A stretch of DNA of 64,000 nt from Chelativorans sp. ZYF759. Lineage in GTDB: Bacteria; Pseudomonadota; Alphaproteobacteria; Rhizobiales; Rhizobiaceae. The stretch covers positions 124,255 through 188,254 of the forward strand of contig NZ_WVVV01000005.1 of assembly GCF_012911015.1 (NCBI RefSeq), given 5' to 3'. The first letter of the stretch is position 1. Each line of letters starts with the position of its first letter. This document shows, piece by piece, positions 45,301-52,246 of the stretch. A model generated the notes under the pieces. The model searched no databases. It was not told the DNA's origin and worked only from the letters and a program-made list of their open reading frames with translations. The position numbers were made by a program, and so were the translations under genes.

Positions 45301-45784
45301 GGCGCGGCACTGGACTGTGTTGAAGCTTGCCTCCCTACTGCTGGGCGAGGCTCTCGAACAGCAGCGTCAGGCCAATGCAGATCCAACGCTGGAACGGGCC
45401 GGCGGCATCTTTGGCATGCTGACCGCGGGCGCCTTCGTAGCCCTGTCCAAGCGTTTCGACGAGAGCGACGCGGCCGAGTTGGTGGCTCTACGCGAGAACG
45501 GGGCGGAGGTCCGGCTGTCCGGCATGAGCGACGGCACTGTCGATCAGCTGCATCTGGCGCTGCGGCTTGCCTATCTCGCCGACTATTGCCGTAGCAACGA
45601 ACCGGTCCCCTTCGTCGCAGACGACCTCTTCCAGACCTTTGACGATGCGCGGACGGCCGCCGCGCTCCGTGCGCTCGGCGAATCCAGCGAGATATTCCAG
45701 CCCATCGTCTTCACCCATCATGGCAGCGTGGCCGAAGCCGCGCGCGAGGTATGGGGTGACCGCGCCGATATTCTGTTGCTTTAG
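42323..45784 (+). CDS. SbcC/Rad50-like coiled-coil ATPase (YhaN-like)
   Basis: This is a 1153-residue SMC-like ATPase. Walker A GANEAGKST is at residues 32-40, near the start. Long Glu/Arg/Ala-rich coiled coils run from about 180 to 1000, and the C-terminal ATPase half has the signature RLSGMSDGTVDQLHLALRLAYL, Walker B VPFVADDLFQTFDD and the final switch FTHHGSV. The partner nuclease overlaps upstream. The pair resembles YhaO-YhaN more than classical SbcCD because the N-terminal motif is GANEAGKST and the zinc-hook CxxC is absent. Confidence 0.9.
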   Translation: MRIARLDLIRYGALSDRELIFRPGAAVHVIHGANEAGKSTALCALSDLLFGFGQRKTHDFLHEGSALRVGATLETRDGRTIAFRRRRGNKNTLLSSGDEEEALPDDALAPFLGNLTRPVFERAFGLDSARLRAGSQEMLASGGELGAMLFAASSGILGVAAARKALEIDAERIFTPRKSGQRVFYQLLERHETARADERSSELRASEWKRLNDDIARLEGEHEDRVRVRGEVRQRRTETDTLRRLSPVLAEIDDEARQLEAYADIAEFSDELGPRLLAVLADAEHGRRAIEQAQASVDRIRRDIERITVTPELAAALVPVAGVFDRRGSVAKDQTDLPRVIGERDQFSAKIQEMAARIGIRPERFEEGQPTDAEIARIEQQLARHADAERRIEELDGRLAEDDEALRKLEEDRPRSALMDPAPWRSRLAALKPDLDRLISFEAASIDLAGRRRRLGERAARLDPPVLELARLARAPLPSRAETAERRDAIHAARSAVEAIEARLNSLHAELAELDRTTTSADFSTLPTLESIAAARSARDAALSALGGGVQGAPSAEELSREIRGVQALTAVADTLVDTALRETERLARLASARERQAAISVSVATEETILDEARVQLASLQAAYEASFQATGIQPRSPENMLDWLAEVAQLLELREEIETEAERISGMDHLGHSLLEPLRRIGEGVGLPNPEGLPLAALARAVEERLEAIQRVWEDSRENAIQRSQCEARLEQFRKSREAVSAERLRLLGELHEHARPLGVGDTATPVEVRSALAVWKQVPPLRLERENRDRRVRGMERDIGAFEKDVAELVAQFAPDLEGQPPAQAIGALNERAREASVAAAREKEARAELEEADEALTQARHGYEAAQAALVTLLGDSAAPEEASALAERLRARAELRGKLDACRNRFRQIAPDRSEESVRETLRGLDLVEADTELARLEAEEKSLDAEVNEVYAQLSALRAERTKLSQAPGAEAAAFERHAAEAEMVAAARHWTVLKLASLLLGEALEQQRQANADPTLERAGGIFGMLTAGAFVALSKRFDESDAAELVALRENGAEVRLSGMSDGTVDQLHLALRLAYLADYCRSNEPVPFVADDLFQTFDDARTAAALRALGESSEIFQPIVFTHHGSVAEAAREVWGDRADILLL

Positions 45785-45818
45785 CGGGTCACGTCGGCGC
45801 GGCCGCCGTCGAGGGGAC

Positions 45819-45856
45819 TTGACGCACGAACTCGGGATTGTTTACTAGAAAACAAT
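45819..45856 (+). promoter_or_regulatory. Promoter and 20-bp palindromic operator of the second MarR gene
   Basis: TTGACG (45819-45824), 17 nt and TTACTA (45842-45847) form a promoter. ATTGTTT (45837-45843) and AAACAAT (45850-45856) are perfect inverted arms around a 6-nt centre containing CTAG. The palindrome covers the -10 and ends 13 nt before the marR ATG, indicating autorepression. Confidence 0.65.
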
Positions 45857-45869
45857 TTCTGAGGAAACA

Positions 45870-46400
45870 ATGCCGTCTGCAGAAGCCGAAATTGCTGGGC
45901 GTACCGCCATGTCGCATTTCTCCGATACGGGGACCGGCCCCAGCGTGGCGGAACGGCAGGCGGCGGTCTCGCTCGGCGAACTCGAACATGTCGCCGGCTT
46001 GGCGCTAAGACTTGCGCAGCTCGCGGTTTTTGAACGGCTGTTCGCGTGCCTGGAGCTCGGGGAGATGCGGCTGAGCGAACTGACCGTCCTTCACGCCGTC
46101 TCGCGCAATCCAGACATCCGCCAGGGCGTGCTGGCTGATCTCCTGGAGATCAAATGGCCGAACATGACAAAGCTCGTTCGTAGCTTGGAGAAGGGCGGCC
46201 TGATCGAGCGCCACGTCCCGCCCGACGACCGGCGCTCTGTCGCGCTGAGAGCCACGCCTGAGGGCGTTCGCCGCGCAGATGCCTTTGTCGGCACGCTGAA
46301 GGCGGGGGACCGCGAGGCGTTGGCGATGCTGGACGATGAGGAATATGCACGGCTGCTCGAGCTGTGCCGCAAGATTGCCGGCCGTGGAGCCGGTGCCTGA
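45870..46400 (+). CDS. MarR-family transcriptional regulator, paired with an amidohydrolase
   Basis: This 176-residue MarR protein has a 30-residue N-terminal extension. The winged helix is QGVLADLLEIKWPNMTKLVRSLEKGGLIERHVPPDDRRSVALRATPEG, with the DDRR wing typical of MarR. The ATG at 45870 follows GAGGAAAC. It is 16 nt upstream of the amidohydrolase gene, so it probably controls it. A strong palindrome overlaps its promoter. Confidence 0.9.
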   Translation: MPSAEAEIAGRTAMSHFSDTGTGPSVAERQAAVSLGELEHVAGLALRLAQLAVFERLFACLELGEMRLSELTVLHAVSRNPDIRQGVLADLLEIKWPNMTKLVRSLEKGGLIERHVPPDDRRSVALRATPEGVRRADAFVGTLKAGDREALAMLDDEEYARLLELCRKIAGRGAGA

Positions 46401-46416
46401 CATTGGGAGAAGATGC

Positions 46417-47298
46417 ATGATCAATCTGGACGAAATTGTTGCCATCGACATCCACACGCATGCCGAGGAACCCTGCTGCGGCCACCATCGCGATGACGGT
46501 TATCTGGAATTTCAGGCCGCGATGGCCAAATACTTCAAGAACCCGGCAGGCGCTGACGGCATGCTGCCAACCGTTCAGCAGACGGCCGAATATTACCGTG
46601 ACCGCAAGATCGCCTGTGTGATCTTCCCCGTCGACGCCGAGCGCGAGACCGGCTTTCGCCGCTACAAGAACGAAGAAGTGGCGGAGATCGCCGCCGCCAA
46701 CAGCGACATCATGATTCCCTTTGCCTCGATCGACCCGGCAAAGGGCAAGGCCGGTGCGCGCGAAGCGCGGCGCCTGATGCGCGACTATGGGGTGAAAGGC
46801 TTCAAGTTCCACCCCACCATGCAGGGCTTCTATCCCAATGATCGATCCGCCTACGTGCTCTACGAGGCGATTGCGGAGGAAGGCGCCATCGCGCTGTTCC
46901 ACACCGGGCAGACAGGCGTCGGCTCGGGCATGCCGGGCGGCATGGGCATGCGACTGAAATACTCGAATCCGATGTATGTCGACGACGTGGCCGTCGATTT
47001 CCCGGCCATGAAGATCATTCTCGCCCACCCCTCCTTCCCGTGGCAGGAGGAGGCGCTGTCGGTCGCGACCCACAAGCCGAACGTCTATATCGACCTGTCG
47101 GGCTGGTCGCCGAAGTACTTCCCGCCGATCCTGGTGCGCTACACGAACTCGATCCTGAAGCACAAGATGCTCTTCGGCTCCGACTGGCCGGCCATCACCC
47201 CGGACCGCTGGCTGTCCGATTTCGAGCAGCTCGACATCAAGGAAGAGGTGCGGCCGCTGGTTCTCAAGGAGAATGCGCGCAAGCTTCTTTCTCTGTGA
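46417..47298 (+). CDS. Amidohydrolase 2 family protein (ACMSD-like metal-dependent hydrolase/decarboxylase)
   Basis: This 293-residue TIM-barrel enzyme of the amidohydrolase-2 family has metal-ligand motifs DIHTHAEEP near the N-terminus, His in AHPSFPWQEEA, and Asp in FGSDWPAITPDRW. GFKFHPTMQGFYPND is the middle family segment. Members are decarboxylases or hydrolases in aromatic degradation (gamma-resorcylate, ACMSD, 4-hydroxyphenyl-beta-ketoacyl-CoA hydrolase). ATG 46417 follows GGGAGAAG. The MarR gene directly upstream suggests induction by an aromatic acid; this is inference. Confidence 0.87.
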   Translation: MINLDEIVAIDIHTHAEEPCCGHHRDDGYLEFQAAMAKYFKNPAGADGMLPTVQQTAEYYRDRKIACVIFPVDAERETGFRRYKNEEVAEIAAANSDIMIPFASIDPAKGKAGAREARRLMRDYGVKGFKFHPTMQGFYPNDRSAYVLYEAIAEEGAIALFHTGQTGVGSGMPGGMGMRLKYSNPMYVDDVAVDFPAMKIILAHPSFPWQEEALSVATHKPNVYIDLSGWSPKYFPPILVRYTNSILKHKMLFGSDWPAITPDRWLSDFEQLDIKEEVRPLVLKENARKLLSL

Positions 47299-47330
47299 TC
47301 CGACCTTCGTCGCAAGCGATGTACCTGCCC

Positions 47331-47355
47331 GGAACAATCAAGGGCAGGCGAGGTT
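47331..47355 (+). promoter_or_regulatory. EcfG-type promoter of the DUF892 gene
   Basis: GGAAC (47331-47335), 16 nt, GGTT (47352-47355). This fits the RpoE2 form GGAAC-N18-TT. The ATG at 47406 is 50 nt downstream. Confidence 0.5.
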
Positions 47356-47405
47356 CGGGGTGGCCACGTGACCGTGGCACCAATCGAACAACGAAGGAAC
47401 GCATC

Positions 47406-47912
47406 ATGGCGAAGGACAAGACACTCGAGGATCTTTTTCACGACACGCTCAAGGACATCTACTATGCCGAGCGCAAGATCCTGAAGGCACTGCCGAAGAT
47501 GAAGCGCGCCGCCCAGTCGGAACAGCTCAAGGCAGCCTTCGAGAAGCACCACCAGGAAACCGAGGGCCACATCGAGCGCCTGCAGCAGGTGTTCGAAATC
47601 CTAGGCAAGGCGGCCCGCGGCAAGACCTGCGACGCGATCGAGGGCATCATCGAGGAAGGCGAGGAGATCATGGACGAGTTCAAGGGTACCTCCGCCCTTG
47701 ATGCAGGCCTGATCTCCGCCGCCCAGGCGGTCGAGCATTACGAGATGGCGCGCTACGGCACGCTGAAGCGCTGGGCGGAGGAACTCGGCATGGCGGACGC
47801 CGCCAAGCTCCTCGACGAAACGCTCGCGGAAGAGAAGAAGACGGATGGCGACCTCACCAAGCTGGCGGACACTTCCGCCAACGAGGCAGCCAAGGCAAAG
47901 AAGGCCGCTTGA
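47406..47912 (+). CDS. DUF892 ferritin-like protein (YciE/YciF type)
   Basis: This 168-residue four-helix ferritin-like protein of the YciF/DUF892 family begins TLEDLFHDTLKDIYYAERKILKALPKM, and Glu/His pairs EKHHQETEGHIERLQQVF and QAVEHYEMARYGTLK provide the possible di-metal site. It ends in a Lys/Ala-rich tail. Such proteins are stress-induced in enterobacteria and rhizobia. ATG 47406 follows AAGGAACG. A stress-type promoter is upstream. Function beyond stress protection is unknown. Confidence 0.9.
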   Translation: MAKDKTLEDLFHDTLKDIYYAERKILKALPKMKRAAQSEQLKAAFEKHHQETEGHIERLQQVFEILGKAARGKTCDAIEGIIEEGEEIMDEFKGTSALDAGLISAAQAVEHYEMARYGTLKRWAEELGMADAAKLLDETLAEEKKTDGDLTKLADTSANEAAKAKKAA

Positions 47913-47928
47913 CGGCGCCACAACAAAA

Positions 47929-47952
47929 AGACCCGGGCTTCGGCCCGGGTCT
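47929..47952. terminator. Bidirectional Rho-independent terminator
   Basis: A 10-bp GC-rich stem AGACCCGGGC / GCCCGGGTCT closes a TTCG tetraloop. On the minus strand it is followed by a T run (the A-rich stretch at 47920-47929 on the plus strand), so it terminates the cytochrome c operon. It also stands 17 nt after the DUF892 stop and can stop that transcript too. Confidence 0.8.
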
Positions 47953-47983
47953 CTCCAAGCCAGTCCATCCCGTTCGGCCGTGA

Positions 47984-49213
47984 CTACTCTTCCAAAGCCT
48001 CGCGCAGATCCGCCACTTCGGAAGCGTCGATCAGGCGGGCATTGTTGCCCCAGGCGTGGCGGGCGTAGTTGAGTACATCCGCGATCTGTTCATCCGTCAG
48101 TTTCCACGAGAAGGCGGGCATGGCCAGGCCATGCGGCCAGCGTTCGGTCGGCTGGGCGCGGGCCCCCTCCAGCACCACGCGGATGATGGTCGTGGCATCG
48201 TCGGAGTTGATCTTGTTGGAGCCATCGAGCCGGGCGAAGATGTGGTCGACGCCGGCGCCGTCACTCCTGTGGCAGGCCGCGCAATTGTCGAAGAAGATTG
48301 CCTCGCCCGTTTGCATCACGGCATCTTCCGGCGGGTCGTAAGTATCTCGCGGCTCGTCGTCGAGATCCTTGAGATAGACGGCGATCGCACGGAGATCGTC
48401 CTCGCGCATCAATTGCGTCGAATAACCCACGACCTCGCCCATGCGCGACATGGCCATGGTGTGCTCGGCTCGACCGGTCGCCAGATAATCGACGATGTCG
48501 TCCTCGGTCCAATGAGAGATGCCACCATCCTGGCCGCCGCGAATGTTGGGGGCGTGCCAGTTCTCGAGCACCCCGCCGCGAAGATCCTCGCCAGCCGCAT
48601 CGCCGCCGGTGAGCGTCTTTTCGGTGTGGCAGGCCGCGCAATGACCCGGTCCGCGCACCAGATAGGCGCCCCTGTTCCAGTCGTCGCTCTTCGTGGGATC
48701 GGGCTCGAAAACTCCCTGGTCGAAATTGAGCAGCTTCCAACCGCGCACTGCCTCGCGCACCCGAAACGGTGCGGCGAGTTCGGCTTCGGGAACGACGTCG
48801 GAGCGAATGGGCTCGATCGTCTGGAGGTAATCATAGATAGCATCCACGTCTTCGCGCGGCATGCGGGTGTAGTAGGGATAGGGGAAGGCGGGATAGAGCT
48901 GGGCGCCGTCGCGGCGCACGCCTTCATGGAGCGCACGCCAGAAATCGTCGCGCGAGTAACGGCCGATGCCTGTATCGTCGTCGAAGGTGATGTTGGGCGT
49001 GGTGATCACGCCGAATGGCGTTGCCATTTCCCGCCCGCCAGCCCACGGGATCCCGCCATTGTCCACGTCGGTGTGGCAGCTCACGCAGTTCGAGGCGATG
49101 GCAAGATAGCGGCCACGTTCGATCTGCGAGGAAGACAGCTCCTGGGCAAAGGCGGAAGCGCCGCCGGCGATGAAGGTCGCGGCAGTGGCCGCGATGAGCG
49201 CCTGCCGCCTCAT
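47984..49213 (-). CDS. Triheme cytochrome c subunit of membrane alcohol/gluconate dehydrogenase
   Basis: This 409-residue periplasmic protein has a Sec signal (residues 1-24, cleavage near AFA-QE) and three heme c sites CVSCH (43-47), CAACH (192-196) and CAACH (311-315), each in a cytochrome c domain. It is the electron-transfer subunit of three-subunit FAD dehydrogenases such as gluconate 2-dehydrogenase or sorbitol and fructose dehydrogenase, passing electrons to ubiquinone. A C-terminal membrane helix is not obvious. The start overlaps the GMC subunit stop as ATGA (49210-49213). It is the third gene of the operon that begins with the TAT subunit. Confidence 0.9.
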   Translation of the reverse strand: MRRQALIAATAATFIAGGASAFAQELSSSQIERGRYLAIASNCVSCHTDVDNGGIPWAGGREMATPFGVITTPNITFDDDTGIGRYSRDDFWRALHEGVRRDGAQLYPAFPYPYYTRMPREDVDAIYDYLQTIEPIRSDVVPEAELAAPFRVREAVRGWKLLNFDQGVFEPDPTKSDDWNRGAYLVRGPGHCAACHTEKTLTGGDAAGEDLRGGVLENWHAPNIRGGQDGGISHWTEDDIVDYLATGRAEHTMAMSRMGEVVGYSTQLMREDDLRAIAVYLKDLDDEPRDTYDPPEDAVMQTGEAIFFDNCAACHRSDGAGVDHIFARLDGSNKINSDDATTIIRVVLEGARAQPTERWPHGLAMPAFSWKLTDEQIADVLNYARHAWGNNARLIDASEVADLREALEE

Positions 49214-50973
49214 GCCTGCACCATCGGGCCGGGGTTGCGGAGATATTGCTGCCGGATCGCCTGCGCCGACCAGTAGGTGAGAGCGGCGACTGTATCGGTC
49301 GGGTTGTAGCCCGCGTTCTGGGGAAACACCCCGGCTCCCATAACGAAGAGATTGTGCAGTTCCCAGCTCTGCAGATAGCGGTTGACGACGCTGTCGGCCG
49401 GCGTCTGGCCCATGATCGTGCCGCCGGTGTTGTGTGTCGTCTGATAGGGCACGATATCGTAGGTGTCGTCGGTGTACTGGTTCACGTTGATCTCGCGACC
49501 GCCCATGTTCTGCGCGATCTCCTCGGCGATGGGCGTGATGTAGTCGGACAGCCGCCGGTCGTTCTCGGTGAAATCGAAGGTCATGCGCATCAGCGGACGG
49601 CCCCAGTGATCGGTGTAGTTCGGATCGAGGTCGAGATAGTTTTCGCGATGCGCCATGGATGCGCCGTGCACGGAAAGGGAGGTGTGCTTGAGAAAGTTCT
49701 TCTGCACGGCCCGCTTCCATTCGACACCCCATTCGGGCGTGCCTTCAGGAACGGGATGGGATTCGATGGGCCGCTGATTGGTGGTCCATGACGCGATATA
49801 GGCACCGCCGATGAAGCCCAGGCCGGAGTGGTCGAAATTGTCGCCATTGTAGTCGTCCACCACCATGCCGAGCGCGCCGGCCCCAATGAACTGGTTGGTG
49901 AATTCCTCCTCGTAGAAGATGTCGACGCCCGACATGACCTGGTAGGTGTAGTTCTTGCCCACCAGCCCTTCGCCGGTGCGCGGATTGTAGGTTTCGCCGA
50001 CACCTGAAAGCATCATCAGCCGGGTGTTCGACAGCTGGTAGCCGCACAGGATCACGATTTCGGCGGGCTGTTCCCATTCCTTGCCGTGCGCGTCGACATA
50101 GGTGACGCCGGTTGCGCGCTCCCCGTTCCTGTCCTTGAGTACCTTCAGCACTTCGCAATGGGTGCGCAGGGTGAAATTCGGCTTCTGCATCAGCACGGGG
50201 ATGATCGTGGTCTGGGGGCTCGCCTTGGAGTAGTTGCCGCAGCCGAATTTCTCGCAGAAGCCGCAATAGGTGCAGGGCGCAAGCTGGACGCCGAGCGGAT
50301 TCGTGTAGCCGCGGCTCATATTGGCGGAAGGGGCGGGGAAGGGATTTAGTCCCAGCTCGTTCGCGGCTGCCTCAAAACGATTCTGCGCGAACGTCATCTC
50401 CATTGGCGGGTTGGGGTATTCGTCGCTGCGCCAGCCCTCGAACGGATTGCCGCCTTCGACGATCCGGCCCTGGAGGTTGCCGGCCTTGCCGGATATTCCG
50501 CAGAGCTTCTCGAACTTGTCGAAATAGGGTTCCAGCTCGTCATAGGTGACGCCGTAGTCCTGGACCGTCATCTCGTCCGGCAGAGGGCCGTAGCGCTCCT
50601 CATTGTGGGTCCTTGCGATGAAGTCCGAGGGCAGGAAGCGGAAAGTCTGGCCGTTCCAGTGCACGCCGGCCCCGCCCACGCCCACGCCCGGCAGGTAGGA
50701 ACCCCAGCGGCGGATCGGCAGCGCGATCTGGTTGCGGTTGTTGCGGAAGGTCTGGGTCTCGCGCGCCGTCTCCAGGAACATGCCGTGGCGCCAGTAGTAG
50801 CGCAGTTCGTCGGGGGCATGGGTCGTGGGAAAATCGGTGCCGGTGTCGCGCCAGCCACCACGCTCCAGTGCGAGGACTTCGAGGCCTTCTTCAGTCAGTT
50901 CCTGCGCCATTATGGCAGCCGTCCAACCGAAACCCACGAGCACCACGTCGACCGAAGAGCGTTTTTCCGCCAT
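49210..50973 (-). CDS. GMC-family FAD dehydrogenase large subunit (gluconate/sorbitol dehydrogenase type)
   Basis: This 587-residue flavoprotein has an N-terminal FAD motif with the degenerate form VGFGWTAAIMAQEL and ALERGG, GAGVHWNGQTFRFLP, and the C-terminal HNTGGTIMGQTP and NPTDTVAALTYW typical of the gluconate dehydrogenase large subunit. A Cys cluster C234-x2-C237-x2-C240-x4-C245 could hold an Fe-S cluster, as in related FAD-dependent glucose and fructose dehydrogenases. There is no signal peptide of its own, so it would be exported with the TAT subunit encoded upstream. ATG 50973 has GAGGAA upstream. Confidence 0.92.
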   Translation of the reverse strand: MAEKRSSVDVVLVGFGWTAAIMAQELTEEGLEVLALERGGWRDTGTDFPTTHAPDELRYYWRHGMFLETARETQTFRNNRNQIALPIRRWGSYLPGVGVGGAGVHWNGQTFRFLPSDFIARTHNEERYGPLPDEMTVQDYGVTYDELEPYFDKFEKLCGISGKAGNLQGRIVEGGNPFEGWRSDEYPNPPMEMTFAQNRFEAAANELGLNPFPAPSANMSRGYTNPLGVQLAPCTYCGFCEKFGCGNYSKASPQTTIIPVLMQKPNFTLRTHCEVLKVLKDRNGERATGVTYVDAHGKEWEQPAEIVILCGYQLSNTRLMMLSGVGETYNPRTGEGLVGKNYTYQVMSGVDIFYEEEFTNQFIGAGALGMVVDDYNGDNFDHSGLGFIGGAYIASWTTNQRPIESHPVPEGTPEWGVEWKRAVQKNFLKHTSLSVHGASMAHRENYLDLDPNYTDHWGRPLMRMTFDFTENDRRLSDYITPIAEEIAQNMGGREINVNQYTDDTYDIVPYQTTHNTGGTIMGQTPADSVVNRYLQSWELHNLFVMGAGVFPQNAGYNPTDTVAALTYWSAQAIRQQYLRNPGPMVQA

Positions 50974-50996
50974 GCGCTGATTTCCTCTGTTTTTGT

Positions 50997-51743
50997 TCAA
51001 CGGGACCAGTGCGGAGCGCCCATCAGCCCGACGGGCGGCAGGTCGACCCGCGCGCCATTGTGGTGCAGATAATCGCGATAGTCGTAGCGGGCGCCCGGAA
51101 AGCCGACATAGCGCCATCCGGCCATGTCGCGGTTGCCGCCATAGGCTGGATCGCAAAAGAAGCCCTCGATGGTCATTTCCTTGGCGAAGTCGAAAAACTG
51201 CTTGGCGGAAATACTCTCGAACTCGACTTCCTCGTCGTCGATCGCCGTGAGGACCAGATCCTGCTCCTCTTCGGTCAAGTCCGCGAAATCACGACCGTCG
51301 TGGGTCTGGCGGCAGTGGGCGTCCAGGGCGGCGAGACCGTGGCGCCAAAGGCCGGCTGGCGCGTGTTCCGACTGATAACCTTGCGTTTCCAAGGGTTCGG
51401 GAAATGGCCCCCGCATGTACCAGCGCTGACCGCGACCGTAAAAGCCGCTCAACTGGCGATCAAGGAATACGACCACATCCGCCTCGCGTGCTCCCGGCCC
51501 GCTCTCGTCGCTCGGGATGATCCTCGACGTCAGGGCATCCGCCGCGCGGCGTTCGGCGGGCGTGAAGAAATGTCCGTATTCGGTTCCGTAATAAGGTTCG
51601 TCAGCGACGTTGGGCGACCAGGGTGGAGCACTTCCCCCCGGGAATTCGCGGCTCATCGCCAGCTGCGGACCAAGAAACAGCGCCGTCCCTGCCGCGAGCG
51701 AATTTCGCAACAGGCTGCGCCTCGATATGCGGTGTGATGGCAT
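50997..51743 (-). CDS. Gluconate 2-dehydrogenase subunit 3 (TAT-exported small subunit)
   Basis: This 248-residue small subunit has an N-terminal twin-arginine signal (S-R-R-S-L-L-R then a hydrophobic stretch), followed by HFFTPAERRAADALTSRIIP and EMTIEGFFCDPAYGGNRDMAGWRYVGFPGARYDYRDYL, the family core. Subunit 3 chaperones and co-exports the FAD subunit. It is the first gene of the operon; ATG 51743 has GGGAGG upstream. An exact general-stress promoter lies 51 nt upstream. Confidence 0.9.
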   Translation of the reverse strand: MPSHRISRRSLLRNSLAAGTALFLGPQLAMSREFPGGSAPPWSPNVADEPYYGTEYGHFFTPAERRAADALTSRIIPSDESGPGAREADVVVFLDRQLSGFYGRGQRWYMRGPFPEPLETQGYQSEHAPAGLWRHGLAALDAHCRQTHDGRDFADLTEEEQDLVLTAIDDEEVEFESISAKQFFDFAKEMTIEGFFCDPAYGGNRDMAGWRYVGFPGARYDYRDYLHHNGARVDLPPVGLMGAPHWSR

Positions 51744-51794
51744 CCCCTCTGCCTCCCTCGCAGCGGGCACACGACAGTTGTGCCCCTTTTTGCG

Positions 51795-51819
51795 AACGGG
51801 CAAGGGAGATGAAAGTTCC
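51795..51819 (-). promoter_or_regulatory. EcfG/RpoE2-type promoter of the gluconate-dehydrogenase-like operon
   Basis: On the minus strand GGAAC (51819-51815), 16 nt and CGTT (51798-51795) match the consensus exactly, 51 nt before the start codon at 51743. Confidence 0.65.
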
Positions 51820-51863
51820 GAGATTTGTGACGAATTGCTGCTCAGGCCGCGAGCGTGAGCAAC

Positions 51864-52052
51864 TCAATCCTGGTCCGAAAGACCCTCGTTGCGCTTGGCG
51901 AGGAGTACCGCCTGCAACTGCTCGGCGAGGCCCAACAGCCGTTCCGGCACCTTCTCGTGTTGGATCTCTTCCAGCAGGATGGACAGATCGTCGAGTTCGG
52001 ATGCGGGTGGTGCTTTGGACAATTCAGCGTCGTTGGGTATGCGCGGTTTCAT
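51864..52052 (-). CDS. NepR-like small protein (possible anti-sigma factor)
   Basis: This 62-residue soluble protein has a variable N-terminus and the conserved helix pair LEEIQHEKVPERLLGLAEQLQAVL. That resembles the NepR anti-sigma core, where an EPVPDRLLDL-type segment binds the EcfG sigma factor. A Glu-Pro pair typical of NepR is replaced by Glu-Lys-Val-Pro. PhyR is not encoded nearby. An ECF sigma gene lies 2 kb away at 54016. The RBS is weak. The NepR assignment is a resemblance call. Confidence 0.45.
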   Translation of the reverse strand: MKPRIPNDAELSKAPPASELDDLSILLEEIQHEKVPERLLGLAEQLQAVLLAKRNEGLSDQD

Positions 52053-52155
52053 GGGGCCATCTTAACATATGAGTGTCCCTTTACGGCAAGCTATCAAGGT
52101 TGGACCATCAAAATGCAAGGCCGGAATTGCGAATGGCCAATTGCGGCAGGCTGCT
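52053..52155. other. Short AT-richer spacer between NepR-like and topoisomerase genes
   Basis: I see no gene here. The segment is more AT-rich than its surroundings, includes part of the divergent leader regions and holds no evident hairpin or GGAAC box on the minus strand. Confidence 0.4.
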
Positions 52156-52180
52156 GGAACCTTCTTTCAGTTCGACCATT
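52156..52180 (+). promoter_or_regulatory. EcfG-like promoter of the topoisomerase IB gene
   Basis: GGAAC (52156-52160), 16 nt, CATT (52177-52180), 66 nt before the start at 52247. It fits GGAAC-N18-TT but not the CGTT form. Confidence 0.45.
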
Positions 52181-52246
52181 CGGCTCTGACCGGGAGGTGA
52201 GGGCACTGCGCCTTCCTCTTTCAGACATCGCGAAAAGGGGCGCGCC

